Of a DNA stretch of 64,000 bases, positions 52,522-61,684 are shown piece by piece. The notes under the pieces were generated by a model. The model was not told the DNA's origin. It saw only the letters and a program-made list of their open reading frames with translations, and ran no database searches. The stretch's first letter is position 1. Each line of letters starts with the position of its first letter. Location: the NCBI RefSeq assembly GCF_040730185.1, contig NZ_CP160402.1:5890001-5954000 (forward strand), in the 5' to 3' direction. A program made the translations under genes and the position numbers. The stretch is from Streptomyces sp. Je 1-332. Lineage in GTDB: Bacteria; Actinomycetota; Actinomycetes; Streptomycetales; Streptomycetaceae.

Positions 52522-53667
52522 GTGGATCGTTCCGTGCCGCGTTACCTGAGACGTCTTTCCGTGGCCGTGGTCACGGCCTGCGCGCTGGCCGCGTCCGGCC
52601 TGCTCGCCACCGAGGCCTCGGCGGGCCCTTCGACCGGGCCCGCGCCGAAGGCGGCCGCCGACCACGCCCTGGTCGGCTATCTGCACACGAGCTTCGCCAA
52701 CGGGTCCGGGTACACCCGGCTCGCGGACGTCCCCGACAGCTGGGACATCATCGACCTCGCCTTCGGCGAACCGACCACCGCCACGTCGGGCGACATCCGC
52801 TTCAGCCTCTGTCCGCAGTCCGAGTGCCCCGGCGTCGAGACCAAGGACGAGTTCAAGGCCGCGGTCAAGGCGAAGCAGGCGGCGGGCAAGAAGGTCCTGA
52901 TCTCCATCGGCGGCCAGAACGGCCAGGTCCAGCTGACGACGACCCAGGCCCGCGACACCTTCGTACGGTCCGTCTCCGCGATCATCGACGAGTACGGACT
53001 CGACGGCCTGGACATCGACTTCGAGGGCCACTCCCTGTCGCTGAACGCCGACGACACCGACTTCAAGAACCCGAAGACCCCGTCGATCGTCAACCTCATC
53101 TCCGCGGTCAAGACCCTCAAGGCCAAGTACGGCAGCGGCTTCACGCTGACGATGGCCCCCGAGACCTTCTTCGTGCAGCTCGGCTACCAGTTCTACGGAA
53201 CCGGCAAGTGGGGCGGCCAGGACCCCCGCGCCGGCGCCTACCTGCCGGTCATCCACGCCCTGCGCGACGACCTCACGCTGCTGCACGTCCAGGACTACAA
53301 CTCGGGCCCGATCATGGGCCTCGACAACCAGTACCACTCGATGGGCGGCGCGGACTTCCACATCGCGATGACCGACATGCTGCTCACCGGCTTCCCGGTG
53401 GCGGGCGACACGAACAACGTCTTCCCCGCGCTGCCCCCGGAGAAGGTGGCCATCGGCATGCCCGCGTCGGTGAACGCGGGCAACGGCCACGTCCCCACGA
53501 GTGAGGTCAACAAGGCCCTGGACTGCCTGACGAAGAACACCAACTGCGGCTCGTACCAGACGCACGGCACCTGGCCCGGCCTGCGCGGCCTGATGACCTG
53601 GTCGATCAACTGGGACCGGTACGACAACTGGGAGTTCTCGAAGAACTTCGACGGTTACTTCGGCTGA
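52522..53667 (+). CDS. GH18 chitinase, secreted
   Basis: 381 aa from GTG with GGAGG seven bases upstream. A signal peptide ends near ATEASAGPS. The GH18 catalytic DGLDIDFEGH puts the acid Glu at residue 168, and GKKVLISIGGQNG is the second family motif. No carbohydrate-binding module is visible, so it is a single-domain enzyme. By position it may be the S. coelicolor chiB orthologue (from memory). The dre site upstream agrees with chitin control. Confidence 0.94.
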   Translation: MDRSVPRYLRRLSVAVVTACALAASGLLATEASAGPSTGPAPKAAADHALVGYLHTSFANGSGYTRLADVPDSWDIIDLAFGEPTTATSGDIRFSLCPQSECPGVETKDEFKAAVKAKQAAGKKVLISIGGQNGQVQLTTTQARDTFVRSVSAIIDEYGLDGLDIDFEGHSLSLNADDTDFKNPKTPSIVNLISAVKTLKAKYGSGFTLTMAPETFFVQLGYQFYGTGKWGGQDPRAGAYLPVIHALRDDLTLLHVQDYNSGPIMGLDNQYHSMGGADFHIAMTDMLLTGFPVAGDTNNVFPALPPEKVAIGMPASVNAGNGHVPTSEVNKALDCLTKNTNCGSYQTHGTWPGLRGLMTWSINWDRYDNWEFSKNFDGYFG

Positions 53668-54359
53668 CCCGCGTCCGCTTCGAAAGCAGCGGGGCCGCGG
53701 CCGTACCGAGCGACGACCAGCACCACCCCCACGAGCACCATCCCGAACAGACACCAGCTGGCCACGACATCCAGCGGCCAGTGATATCCGCGCCGCACGA
53801 GCCCGAGCCCGACCCCGAAGTTCAACAGGGCGCACGCGATGACCAGTTCACGCCGTGCGTACGTGCCGCGCAGATACGGCAGCAGGAGCAGCGCCGCCCC
53901 GCCGTAGGCGACCATGGCGGTGGCGGTGTGCCCCGAGGGGTAGTAGCCGGTGCCGTCCATGCCCGGCGGCCCTGTGCGCCCGATGAGTTCCTTGAGCGGG
54001 ATCACGAGCACCGGGACCGCGGCCATGGCCACGGCGGTGGCGACCGGGGCCAGCCACCAGCGGAAGACACCGGCCCGGTGGCCGCGCCACCCCGCGTAGC
54101 CGATGGCGGCGGCGAGGAACGGCACGGCGATGGTGACGCCGCCCAGATCGGCGAGGAGCTCGGCGGCGCCGTCCGGCAGCCGGCTTCCGGTGATCCAGGG
54201 GCCGAGCCGCTCGTCCGCGTCGCGGAGGGGGCCGTCGGCGAGCACTTGCCAGGTGATGAGCGCGAAGAACAGCGCACAGAGGGAGAAAAGAAAAATGGTC
54301 GGCCGCCCCGGAACAGGGGGGGTAGTTCCGAGGCGGCCGACCTGACCGGTGTGCCGCAC
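53655..54359 (-). CDS. PAP2 family phosphatase
   Basis: 234 aa from GTG 54359. Six hydrophobic segments. PAP2 motifs: KELIGRTGPPG, YYPSGHTATAMVAYG and RRGYHWPLDVVASW (Arg-x5-His-x3-Asp pattern). The frame is open to 54611, but the extra residues are Pro/Arg-rich without similarity, so the start is tentative. The family removes phosphate from phosphatidate or undecaprenyl pyrophosphate. Its 3' end overlaps the chitinase end by 13 bases (convergent). Confidence 0.8.
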   Translation of the reverse strand: MRHTGQVGRLGTTPPVPGRPTIFLFSLCALFFALITWQVLADGPLRDADERLGPWITGSRLPDGAAELLADLGGVTIAVPFLAAAIGYAGWRGHRAGVFRWWLAPVATAVAMAAVPVLVIPLKELIGRTGPPGMDGTGYYPSGHTATAMVAYGGAALLLLPYLRGTYARRELVIACALLNFGVGLGLVRRGYHWPLDVVASWCLFGMVLVGVVLVVARYGRGPAAFEADAGQPK

Positions 54360-54739
54360 GCCCCGGGGGGTTTGGGGCGGGCGGCCATCCGATCGGTGAG
54401 GAGTTCCAGAGCCGGTGACTCCGGGTGTGTGCGCGAGGGCACGACCAGGACGGGGCTGGGGAGACTCCGTCCCGGTGTCGCCCACAGTCCCCTGTGGGCG
54501 GGGTGTTTCTCTCATCTGCAGAAACCGTACGTCAGGTGGTCTCGGGCCGACAGGCGGAACGGCAACCCGGCATGGGTCCCGCACACCTTCTTCACACGCC
54601 CTGACGGTCACCCCAGGTCACGGCTGCGGCACCGCGCGCTGTACACACACGTCAGGGCATGTGCGGATACATGCGGAGCCGGGATCTTCCCCCTTTGGGG
54701 TGATCCCGGCTCCGTCGGACGCTATGCGCCGTACAGGTC
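54360..54739. other. 380-bp intergenic region
   Basis: It holds the upstream region of the PAP2 gene and the terminator of gabT. The minus-strand open frame through 54611 has no protein-like composition. I see no further gene. Confidence 0.5.
54675..54713 (-). terminator. Terminator of gabT
   Basis: GGAGCCGGGATC (54675-54686) and GATCCCGGCTCC (54702-54713) form a perfect 12-bp stem; the loop contains CCCC-TTT-GGGG. Confidence 0.85.
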
Positions 54740-56074
54740 TCAGACGCCCGAGAAGGCGGCCTCGATGATGTCCAGGCCCTCGTTCAGGAGGTCGTCGCCG
54801 ATGACCAGCGGCGGCAGGAAGCGCAGGACGTTGCCGTACGTGCCACAGGTGAGGACGAGCAGGCCCTCCGCGTGGCAGGCCTTGGCCAGCGCGGCCGTCG
54901 CCTCGGGGTTGGGCTCCTTCGTGGCGCGGTCCTTGACCAGCTCGATGGCGATCATCGCGCCACGGCCGCGGACGTCGCCGACGATGTCGTACTTCTCCGC
55001 GATGGCCTTCAGGCGGGCCTTCATCGTCGCCTCGATGGCCTTGGCCTTGCCGTTGAGGTCGAGCTCCTTCATCGTCTCGATGGCGCCGAGCGCGCCGGCG
55101 CAGGCCACCGGGTTGCCGCCGTAGGTGCCGCCGAGGCCGCCGGAGTGCGCGGCGTCCATGATCTCGGCGCGGCCCGTGACGGCGGCGAGCGGCAGACCGC
55201 CCGCGATGCCCTTGGCGGTCGTGATCAGGTCGGGGACGATGCCCTCGTCCTCGCACGCGAACCACTGGCCCGTGCGGCAGAAGCCGGACTGGATCTCGTC
55301 CGCGACGAAGACGATGCCGTTGTCGTTGGCGAACTTCACGATCTCGGGCAGGAAGCCCTTCGCGGGCTCGATGAAGCCGCCCTCGCCGAGCACCGGCTCG
55401 ATGATGATCGCGGCGACGTTCTCGGCGCCGACCTGCTTGCTGATCTGGTCGATGGCCTGCTTGGCGGCCTCGGGACCGGCATTCTCCTCGCCCGTCGGCC
55501 AGCGGTAGCCGTAGGCGACCGGAACGCGGTAGACCTCGGGCGCGAACGGCCCGAAGCCGTTCTTGTACGGCATGTTCTTGCTGGTCAGAGCCATGGTCAG
55601 GTTGGTCCGACCGTGGTAACCGTGGTCGAAGACGACGACGGCCTGGCGCTTGGTGTGCGCACGGGCGATCTTGACGGCGTTCTCGACGGCCTCGGCGCCG
55701 GAGTTGAAGAGCGCAGACTTCTTCGCGTGGTCGCCCGGCGTCAGCTCCGCGAGCTGCTCGGCGACGGCGACGTACCCCTCGTACGGCGTGACCATGAAAC
55801 AGGTGTGGGTGAAGTCGGCGAGCTGCGCGGTCGCACGGCGTACGACGGCCTCGGCGCTGGCACCGACGGACGTCACGGCGATGCCGGAGCCGAAGTCGAT
55901 GAAGCGGTTGCCGTCGACGTCCTCGATGATGCCGCCACCCGCGCGCGCCGCGAAGACAGGCAGCACGGAACCCACGCCACCGGCGACCGTGGCGGTCCGG
56001 CGGGCCTGCAGCTCCTGGGACTTCGGCCCGGGAATGGCGGTGACGACGCGGCGCTCCTGCGGAAGTGCGGTCAT
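54740..56074 (-). CDS. gabT: 4-aminobutyrate aminotransferase
   Basis: 444 aa from ATG 56074 (MTALPQERRVVTAIPGPKSQ), with AGGAG about 6 bases upstream. PLP lysine in LITTAKGIAGGLPLAAV; other class III signatures are FNSGAEAVENAVKIARAHT, FDHGYHGRTNLTMALT and VFVADEIQSGFCRTGQW. It converts GABA and 2-oxoglutarate to succinate semialdehyde and glutamate, the next step after the aldehyde dehydrogenases in this region. Confidence 0.94.
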   Translation of the reverse strand: MTALPQERRVVTAIPGPKSQELQARRTATVAGGVGSVLPVFAARAGGGIIEDVDGNRFIDFGSGIAVTSVGASAEAVVRRATAQLADFTHTCFMVTPYEGYVAVAEQLAELTPGDHAKKSALFNSGAEAVENAVKIARAHTKRQAVVVFDHGYHGRTNLTMALTSKNMPYKNGFGPFAPEVYRVPVAYGYRWPTGEENAGPEAAKQAIDQISKQVGAENVAAIIIEPVLGEGGFIEPAKGFLPEIVKFANDNGIVFVADEIQSGFCRTGQWFACEDEGIVPDLITTAKGIAGGLPLAAVTGRAEIMDAAHSGGLGGTYGGNPVACAGALGAIETMKELDLNGKAKAIEATMKARLKAIAEKYDIVGDVRGRGAMIAIELVKDRATKEPNPEATAALAKACHAEGLLVLTCGTYGNVLRFLPPLVIGDDLLNEGLDIIEAAFSGV

Positions 56075-56245
56075 GGGGTGCTCCTGGGGGTGGGGCGAGG
56101 CGGACGCTCGGTGCTTGTCTGCTTGCTTTCGTTGCTGCTTTCTTTCGCAGGTTAGGGGCGAAGGGCGGGGGCGGGCATGCTCCATGGGGGAGTTGTTGGG
56201 TGTGGCGGTTTGTCCTTGGTGGACATAGCGGCGGGACCCGGTGGA

Positions 56246-57391
56246 TCAAGGGGTGGGCGCGAGGCTGACGGGGCGGGCGCCGCCGGGCGCGGAGGCCATG
56301 CAGCGCGAGCCGATGTCACCCGCGATCCACAGCCGGGTGGCGGCGCCGTCGACGTAGGTGCGCCACGGGCTGGGGGTCAGGACCCGCCCGTCGACCGTGA
56401 TCAGCTGGGCCTTGCCCCGCATACGGACCGTGCAGTCCACGGGGCGCCAGGCGTGGGCGGCCAGGAGACGGGTCATGCGGCGGGTGCTGACGAGTACGCA
56501 GATGTGCATCGGCAGCGCCGTCAGCTGGAGCAGCACGCCGCACATGAGGACGCCGATCCTGTCGTAGTCGTCGGTGGCGACGATCGTGACCTGGACGGCG
56601 AGCAGCGCGGGCCACACGAGGAGGAGGAGAAGGCGGCGGCGCATCCGGCTGCGCATCGTGCGGGCCGTGGGCGGGTGGGAGAGAGCCGGACGCGGGTCGT
56701 CGGGCAGGACCGGGTCCGCGGACGCGGGGTCCGCCGGGCGACGGTGGCGTCGGCCGGCGACGAGGGCGTGGCGCTGCTGGAGATGGACGAGGCGGCGAGG
56801 TGTCTTCCCCGCTCCCGGGTGGGCGGACGCGGCGATGACCACGTCGGCACGGGGATCGCCGCAGCACCACAACACGCCGATCTCCGCCCGCTGTTCGGTG
56901 CTGGCTCCGGTACGCATGCGCCGGGTCCACCAGCGGGTGCGGGGGCCCGAGAGGAGAAGAGGAAGCCGTGCGTCGGGGTCGTCCGGGGCCTCGGGATCCG
57001 GGACGGCGAACCACGGGGAGTCCCGCGCCGCCGCCGGATGGGCCGCAAGGCCGTGCTCGGCGCCTTCGATCAGCTGCCAAGGATGGCGGCGCAGCGTGCG
57101 GCGCATCCGGACCGTGCCGGGGAGCTCCGCGAGCAGCAACGTGAGGACGGGGTAGGGGGCGCAGAAGGTGTACGGGATGAAGACCACGGACGCCAGGGCG
57201 TAGACGTCCCGTGTGATACCCAGCAACACGAACCACCCCGCGATCCACGCGACGAGGGCAAGCCCGGCCCTGACGGTGTGCCGACGCCAGGCCCGGCGGG
57301 TCGTGGGGGCGTCCCAGGCGACGGGGTTTCCGGGGGACGGAAGCGGCGGTCGCGGCTGCGGGGTCGTGTCGGCGTCCTGGTGAGCGGGCAT
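56246..57391 (-). CDS. Hypothetical membrane protein
   Basis: 381 aa. Hydrophobic pairs near residues 41-62 (TVRAGLALVAWIAGWFVLLG) and 70-90, and again about 255-275 and 283-300 (LLLLLVWPALLAVQVTIVAT), with an Arg/Pro-rich soluble loop between. The layout looks like two membrane hairpins. I recognise no family. It is divergent from the VirD4-like gene, with a 157-base gap. Confidence 0.75.
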   Translation of the reverse strand: MPAHQDADTTPQPRPPLPSPGNPVAWDAPTTRRAWRRHTVRAGLALVAWIAGWFVLLGITRDVYALASVVFIPYTFCAPYPVLTLLLAELPGTVRMRRTLRRHPWQLIEGAEHGLAAHPAAARDSPWFAVPDPEAPDDPDARLPLLLSGPRTRWWTRRMRTGASTEQRAEIGVLWCCGDPRADVVIAASAHPGAGKTPRRLVHLQQRHALVAGRRHRRPADPASADPVLPDDPRPALSHPPTARTMRSRMRRRLLLLLVWPALLAVQVTIVATDDYDRIGVLMCGVLLQLTALPMHICVLVSTRRMTRLLAAHAWRPVDCTVRMRGKAQLITVDGRVLTPSPWRTYVDGAATRLWIAGDIGSRCMASAPGGARPVSLAPTP

Positions 57392-57548
57392 CGGAAGACG
57401 GTAGCCGGAAAGCCGTGTTCCGCCCAGTTCGAGAGCCCGGCACCGCGCTGTCGCCGCAGGTCCCGGGCGCGTATCCGGTGAACTACCCCTGTGGGGGCAC
57501 TAGATTGACGGCTGAACCGACAGACCGGCAGGTCAGGGGGCAAGGGCC

Positions 57549-59735
57549 ATGGACTCCGAAGGCACGCACGACGCTCGCGGCACACACGCCACACCGGTGC
57601 CGCGTCCGGCGGGGCCTCCCGGCTCCGCCGGACAGCGGGGTGTGCCGGCCGGCTCCGCAGGTCAGCAGGGCGCGCACACCACTCCGCCGCGACCTGTGCA
57701 GGCGCCGGGAACGGTGGGCGCGGGGGCGCCGCCGCTGCCCGACGGTTCCGCCTTTCTGACCTGGCTGCGAACGCCGCGGCCCGGGGCGCAGCCGGGGGTG
57801 TGGCGGTTCGGGCACCGGCCCCGGCCCGAGCAGGAGCCCGAGATCACCCCGGCCCGGCAGTTGTTCACGGGGGCGCTGATCGCGTTCCTGGTGGGGTGGC
57901 TGCTCTGGTCGCTGCTCTGGAACGGCTATCTCGGCGGCTGGTGGGTGCTGCCGCTCGAGCTCTTCCTGCCCGACGCGTGGATCTACACGGGCGACCGGGT
58001 CGGCAACGCGGTGGTCTGGTACGGCTACTACACGCTGATCGTGCTCATCATCATGATCGGCGTGGGTCGCATCGGCCGCTGGGACGAGATCTGGCGCCGC
58101 TACATTGCTCCCCGATTCCGTCGCCCCGCCCCCCCGCAGGCTCCCCCCGCCCCCGGCGAGGACCCCGCCCAGTGGCCCGAGCTGCGCGAAGCCGGGGCGC
58201 GGGACGCCGCCGAGCGGCTTGCCTCCGATGCGCGGGCCGGGCTCATGCGGGATGTCGACCATGCCCGGATCACGCGGGCCTGGCGTTCCGTGCGGGCCGG
58301 GCGCAACAGCCTCTCCGCGTTCAGCGAGTCCGTCGTGAGGGAGGGGGCTGCCGCCTGCGCCCACCCCTCGGGCGACCGGGACCTGCCGGCGCGCGCCGCC
58401 CGCCACGACCTCGCCACGGCACAGGTGCGGCTCGGGACGACGGTCGATGATCCGCGTAATCCCTATGCCTACCGGGGTACGGGCCTCGGGATCGGTCCCG
58501 AGCTGCTCGGGACCTCGCTGCTCGCCGTGGGCCCCGCCGGGTCCGGCAAGACGAGCGGAGTGGTGTGGCCGGTCGCCGAGTCGCTGTGCCTGGGGGCGCT
58601 GGCCGGACGCGCCGCCGTGGTCGTGGTGGGAGCCGCGGGCGCCGGGCTCGGGCCCGCCGACGACTACGACGTGGTGGTGCGGATCGGGCACCCCGACTCC
58701 GTGTACGACCTCGATCTGTACGGCGGCACGAATGACCCGGACGAGGCGGCCGCCGTCCTCGCCGAGGCCCTCGTCGGCGACCTCGTCGACCCGCACCCCG
58801 GAGCCGACAGCCGCCGCTCGACGACCGTGCTCGCCCAACTCCTCGGCCCTTACCACGCGGTGCACCACCGCTTCCCCTCCGTACCCGAGCTGCGCGCCCT
58901 GCTGGACGGCGCCCCCGGCCCCCTCGGCGCTCTCCGCAAGGCGCTCCAGGACGCGGGGCAGGAGGCGATGCTGCGGGAGCTCGACGCCCGCGAACGGCAG
59001 TTGGGCCACCCCGGCGACCCGGGCGCCGTCATCGCCGACCGCATCGCGCTGCTCGACCGCCCGGCCTTCGCCTCCTTCTTCGACACGTCGGGCCAGAGCA
59101 CGCCCTTCTCGCTGCGGGCCCTCGACCACCCCGTACGCGTCCGCGTCGATCTCCCGGAGCGCGGTCACGCCGACGCGTCGCGGATCCTCGCCCGGCTGAT
59201 GCTCGCCCAGTTCATGGCGAGCGCCGCCGCCCGCGAGGACCGCTCGCTCTTCGCCTGCCTCGTCCTCGACGACGCGACGGGGACGGTCACCCCGGAGTCC
59301 GTACGCCGTCTGCAGCGGCTCCGCTCCGCGAACGCCGGGGTCGTGCTGACCCTGCGTACCCTCGACGACGCGCCACGCCCGCTGCGCACCCCGCTGCTCG
59401 GCTCGATCGGCTGCCGTATGGCGCTGTCCGGGCTCACCCCGTGGGACGGGCAGGACTTCGCGGAGGTCTGGGGCAAGGAGTGGATCGAGGCACGGGACGT
59501 CACCGACCGGCAGATCATCGCCGAGACCCCGCTGGGCAAGACGGTGCACATGCTCCGCCGCGTCATCACCGGCAACGCCCCGACCGCGCGCGCCGTCACC
59601 GTCCGCCAGGTCGAGCGCGAGCGCTGGTCCGCGTCCGAGCTCGCGCACGGGGTGCCGGCCGGGCACGCGGTGCTGTCCCTCACGGACGTGCGGGGCGAGC
59701 ACGCGCCACCGCTGCTGGTGGATCTTCGGGGGTAG
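57549..59735 (+). CDS. Membrane-anchored VirD4/TraG-like P-loop ATPase
   Basis: 728 aa. A Pro/Gly-rich N-terminus is followed by two membrane segments (about 104-125 and 155-175). The ATPase core has Walker A AVGPAGSGKTSGVVWPVAES (about 326) and Walker B-like LFACLVLDDATGTV (about 567). Arg-rich segments such as RRLQRLRSANAGVVLTLRTL follow. The two-membrane-plus-large-cytosolic-ATPase layout recalls type IV coupling proteins or FtsK/TraB-like DNA pumps, but no relaxase or mating genes are near. Function unproven. Confidence 0.75.
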   Translation: MDSEGTHDARGTHATPVPRPAGPPGSAGQRGVPAGSAGQQGAHTTPPRPVQAPGTVGAGAPPLPDGSAFLTWLRTPRPGAQPGVWRFGHRPRPEQEPEITPARQLFTGALIAFLVGWLLWSLLWNGYLGGWWVLPLELFLPDAWIYTGDRVGNAVVWYGYYTLIVLIIMIGVGRIGRWDEIWRRYIAPRFRRPAPPQAPPAPGEDPAQWPELREAGARDAAERLASDARAGLMRDVDHARITRAWRSVRAGRNSLSAFSESVVREGAAACAHPSGDRDLPARAARHDLATAQVRLGTTVDDPRNPYAYRGTGLGIGPELLGTSLLAVGPAGSGKTSGVVWPVAESLCLGALAGRAAVVVVGAAGAGLGPADDYDVVVRIGHPDSVYDLDLYGGTNDPDEAAAVLAEALVGDLVDPHPGADSRRSTTVLAQLLGPYHAVHHRFPSVPELRALLDGAPGPLGALRKALQDAGQEAMLRELDARERQLGHPGDPGAVIADRIALLDRPAFASFFDTSGQSTPFSLRALDHPVRVRVDLPERGHADASRILARLMLAQFMASAAAREDRSLFACLVLDDATGTVTPESVRRLQRLRSANAGVVLTLRTLDDAPRPLRTPLLGSIGCRMALSGLTPWDGQDFAEVWGKEWIEARDVTDRQIIAETPLGKTVHMLRRVITGNAPTARAVTVRQVERERWSASELAHGVPAGHAVLSLTDVRGEHAPPLLVDLRG

Positions 59736-59757
59736 GCGCAGGGGCAGGGGCAAGGAT

Positions 59758-59788
59758 GTACGTACGGGCAATTCGGTCCCGTACGTAC
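59758..59788. promoter_or_regulatory. 11-bp perfect inverted repeat upstream of pucR-type gene
   Basis: GTACGTACGGG (59758-59768) and CCCGTACGTAC (59778-59788) with a 9-base spacer. A further ACGTACCGG half-site lies near 59825. It is a candidate operator for the PucR-type gene or a terminator of the preceding ATPase gene. Confidence 0.55.
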
Positions 59789-59939
59789 CGTACGGTGAGG
59801 CAGAATCGACACAGGTCGTTCATACGTACCGGCCAAAAGATCCACATCTCGTCCGGGATTCAATGGCCGACCGGCGCGCGTGCTCGACCGCCGCTGCCAG
59901 ACCTGCCGCCCTGACCTGCTGACCACACCTGAAGGCCCC

Positions 59940-61529
59940 ATGCCGCCCACGCTCGCCTCCCTCGTCCACCACTCCGCACTCAAGCTCACCGTGCGCGCGG
60001 GTGAGGAGCATCTGGACGCGCCCGTGCGCTGGGCGCATGCCAGTGAGCTCACCGACCCCGTGCCCTACATGGAGGGCGGCGAACTCCTCCTGATCACCGC
60101 GCTCAAGCTGGACGCGGAGGATCCGGAGGCGATGACCCGGTACGTGAAGCGGCTCGCGGCGGCAGGCGTCGTCGGGCTCGGGTTCGCGGTCGGGGTGCAC
60201 TACAAGGACATCCCGGAGGCGCTGGTCGCGGTCGCCGCCGAAGAGGGGCTCCCGCTCCTCGAAGTGCCGCGCCGCACCCCCTTCCTCGCCATCAGCAAGG
60301 CCGTCTCCGCGGCCATCGCAGCCGACCAGTACCGCGCCGTCACGGCCGGCTTCGCGGCCCAGCGCGAGCTGACGAAGCAGGCGCTGAGCGACGGGCCCGA
60401 GGGGCTGCTCGGCGCGCTCGCCGGACAGGTGGACGGCTGGGCCGCGCTGTACGACGCGTCCGGCGCCGTCGTCGCCGCGGCGCCCGAGTGGGCCTCCCGC
60501 AGAGCCGCCCGCCTCACCTCCGACGTGGAACGGCTGCGCGATCGGGCAGCGCCCGCGAGTGCGGTCGTCGCAGGCGCGGAGGACCGGGTGGAGCTGCACT
60601 CGATCGGCACGGGACGGCGGCCCCGCGCCGCGCTCGCCGTCGGCACGGCATCCACCCTCGGCACCGCCGAGCGCTACGCACTGCATTCCGCCATAGCGCT
60701 GCTCACCCTCACCACGGAGCGCAACCGCTCGCTGCAGGCCGCCGAGGCCCGCGTCGGTTCCGCGGTGCTCCGGATGCTGCTCGCCGGGGAGCCGGACCAC
60801 GCCCGCACGGTGGCGGGGGAGTTGTACGGCAGCCTGCTCGACGCCCCGTTCCGCCTGGTGGTGGCGGAAGTCCCGGCCTCCGCAGCGCCGGAGGACGGCG
60901 ACCCCTTCGCCGGGCTCACCGACGCCGTCGAGTCGGCCGCCGCGCGCGCCGGCGAGGCACTCCTGGTCGTCCCCTACGGCGAGCGCCTCGTGCTGCTCGT
61001 CGTGGACGGCGGCGCGGGCGCGGCGGCCTGCGTCGCGTACGCGCAGACGCTGGAAGCAGCGCAGTCCGAGGCGCCCGAGGCCGGCGCGGGCGACGGGACC
61101 GCTCTCCTTCTCGGCCTCTCCGCGCCCGCGGGCCCGATCGCGGCGGCCACCGCGTACAAGCAGGCCGACCAGGCGCTCTCCATCGCCCGGCGCCGGGGCC
61201 GCGCGATGGTCGAGCACGAGGACCTCGCGGCGGGCTCGGTCCTGCCGCTGCTCGCCGACGACGCGGTGCGGGCCTTCGCCGACGGCCTGCTGCGCGCCCT
61301 GTACGAACACGACGCCACCGGCCGCGGCGACCTGATCGCCTCCCTGCGCGCGTGGCTCTCGCGCCACGGCCAGTGGGACGCGGCGGCGGCCGACCTCGGC
61401 GTCCACCGCCACACCCTGCGCTATCGCATGCGCAGGGTCGAGGAGATCCTGGGCCGCTCCCTGGACGACCCGGACGTCCGGATGGAGCTGTGGCTCTCGC
61501 TGAAGGCGACATCGAGCGGGACCGAGTAG
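59940..61529 (+). CDS. PucR family transcriptional regulator
   Basis: 529 aa from ATG 59940. The N-terminal PucR domain (about 1-125: PPTLASLVHHSALKLTVRAG) includes MEGGELLLITALKLD. A GGDEF-like middle (about 290-430) and a C-terminal helix-turn-helix (AAADLGVHRHTLRYRMRRVE) follow. PucR-type regulators activate purine, GABA or amine catabolism. It is followed 155 bases later by an aldehyde dehydrogenase, its probable target. Confidence 0.92.
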   Translation: MPPTLASLVHHSALKLTVRAGEEHLDAPVRWAHASELTDPVPYMEGGELLLITALKLDAEDPEAMTRYVKRLAAAGVVGLGFAVGVHYKDIPEALVAVAAEEGLPLLEVPRRTPFLAISKAVSAAIAADQYRAVTAGFAAQRELTKQALSDGPEGLLGALAGQVDGWAALYDASGAVVAAAPEWASRRAARLTSDVERLRDRAAPASAVVAGAEDRVELHSIGTGRRPRAALAVGTASTLGTAERYALHSAIALLTLTTERNRSLQAAEARVGSAVLRMLLAGEPDHARTVAGELYGSLLDAPFRLVVAEVPASAAPEDGDPFAGLTDAVESAAARAGEALLVVPYGERLVLLVVDGGAGAAACVAYAQTLEAAQSEAPEAGAGDGTALLLGLSAPAGPIAAATAYKQADQALSIARRRGRAMVEHEDLAAGSVLPLLADDAVRAFADGLLRALYEHDATGRGDLIASLRAWLSRHGQWDAAAADLGVHRHTLRYRMRRVEEILGRSLDDPDVRMELWLSLKATSSGTE

Positions 61530-61684
61530 CTCCGGGGGATTGGTCCGGATTCGGTCCCCTGCCAAAGAGGCGCGGGCTGCCCGGCCAGTACTCCGCGTCG
61601 GACAAACGACCGTCGCCCTTGCCGCCCCTACGGTGGGGAACGTACCCCCCAAGACACACCTTCGCGGAAGGGCCGGGAATCGAC

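Noticed and set aside
61549..61558. ATTCGGTCCC shared by the pucR-type upstream region (59771-59780) and the third aldehyde dehydrogenase upstream region
   Set aside because: Only ten bases, not palindromic, and not extended on either side; could be chance in high-GC sequence.
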